This document shows positions 41,705-41,928 of a DNA stretch of 41,928 nt, piece by piece. The DNA is from Candidatus Aminicenantota bacterium. GTDB lineage: Bacteria > Acidobacteriota > Aminicenantia > UBA2199. The notes beneath the pieces are model-generated. The model made no database searches and was not told where the DNA came from. It saw only the letters and a program-made list of their open reading frames with translations. Numbering within the stretch: the stretch's first letter is position 1; each line of letters begins with the position of its first letter. Made by a program: the position numbers and the translations under genes. The stretch covers positions 1 through 41,928 of the forward strand of contig JAPKZK010000193.1 in assembly GCA_026393835.1 (NCBI GenBank), given 5' to 3'.

Positions 41705-41928
41705 GAGGCTACTTTAATTTTTTTATAAACCACAACCTTTTCCCACTTCATCCCTGGAGCCATATCCGAAAGATTTCCCCTGCCTGTCCCGAATGTCACT
41801 AAGTTAAGGCTACACGCTAAATTTTGCTGATTTTTTTTTTTGGTTCTGAATGTCATTAGGTTACGCATTTTTTCGATATTGACTCCTATGTTGAATTTCT
41901 TTGAATTCGTGTCTTGGTTTCGTCAGTA
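41705..41928. other. Right-edge region without a gene
   Basis: No supported coding sequence. Two similar 19-20-bp stretches begin GAATGTCACTAAGTTAAGGC (41791-41810) and GAATGTCATTAGGTTACGC (41848-41866), 57 bp apart. A run of T lies at 41830-41841. They may be the edge of another repeat or mobile element that continues outside the window. Confidence 0.4.

Noticed and set aside
41518..41802. + strand open frame at the right edge
   Set aside because: It is antisense to the XRE gene and its promoter, with no domain or ribosome site.
41791..41866. Insertion-sequence end
   Set aside because: Two similar 19-20-bp stretches are seen but no transposase, target duplication or inverted partner lies in the window.

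Overview
The window is almost entirely one large biosynthetic locus: a mixed non-ribosomal peptide synthetase (NRPS) / polyketide synthase (PKS) assembly line with its tailoring genes. Moderate GC, very long megasynthases, many short dispersed repeats inside coding sequence, and a MacB/FtsX-type permease suggest an uncultivated environmental bacterium. Candidatus Aminicenantes or a relative would fit, but that placement is a guess from general appearance, not a computed assignment. Every large gene is on the + strand except a small XRE regulator at the right edge, which faces the cluster.

Layout. 1-3390: end of an NRPS subunit, T-C-A(Gly-like)-T, with an internal deletion and frameshift at about 1984. 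3492-7073: PKS-NRPS subunit KS-(no AT)-T-C. 7098-8801: free-standing cobalamin-binding radical SAM enzyme. 8819-15945: NRPS subunit half-C-A(Tyr-like)-T-C-A(Gly-like)-T-C, split by a frameshift at 13930 where a 7-bp repeat has one unit fewer than its sister copies. 16194-30110: giant NRPS of 4638 residues, half-C-A(Asp-like, interrupted)-T-C-A(Ile-like)-T-E-C-A(Leu-like)-T. 30107-34141: last subunit, TubC-type docking domain-C-A(Thr-like)-T-TE. A strong sigma70 promoter at 34161-34189 then starts a second operon: FtsX-type permease, discrete ACP, acyl-CoA dehydrogenase, discrete AT, and a free-standing Ser-specific A domain.

How the genes may work together. The second operon resembles the route that makes aminomalonyl-ACP from serine (known from zwittermicin). 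Its AT could serve the AT-less KS module at 3492-7073, although the second dehydrogenase of that route is not in the window. Read colinearly, the line would give X-Gly-(C2 unit, perhaps aminomalonyl-derived)-Tyr-Gly-Asp-(D-)Ile-Leu-Thr, released by the TE. The monomers come from hand-read ten-residue A-domain codes.

The most unusual part is the first module of the 4638-residue protein. Its Asp-type A domain is interrupted twice: by a cobalamin-binding radical SAM region (about residues 287-918) and by a degenerate second A domain that itself contains a ThiF/MoeB/E1-like adenylyltransferase with two CxxC pairs (about residues 1436-1750). Other notable structure: a shared C-terminal GDFxF tail on three consecutive proteins including the free radical SAM enzyme; N-terminal half condensation domains on two subunits; and 7-, 8- and 9-bp tandem repeats or a palindrome placed at the same two loops of seven of the eight A domains, one of them apparently switching a gene off.
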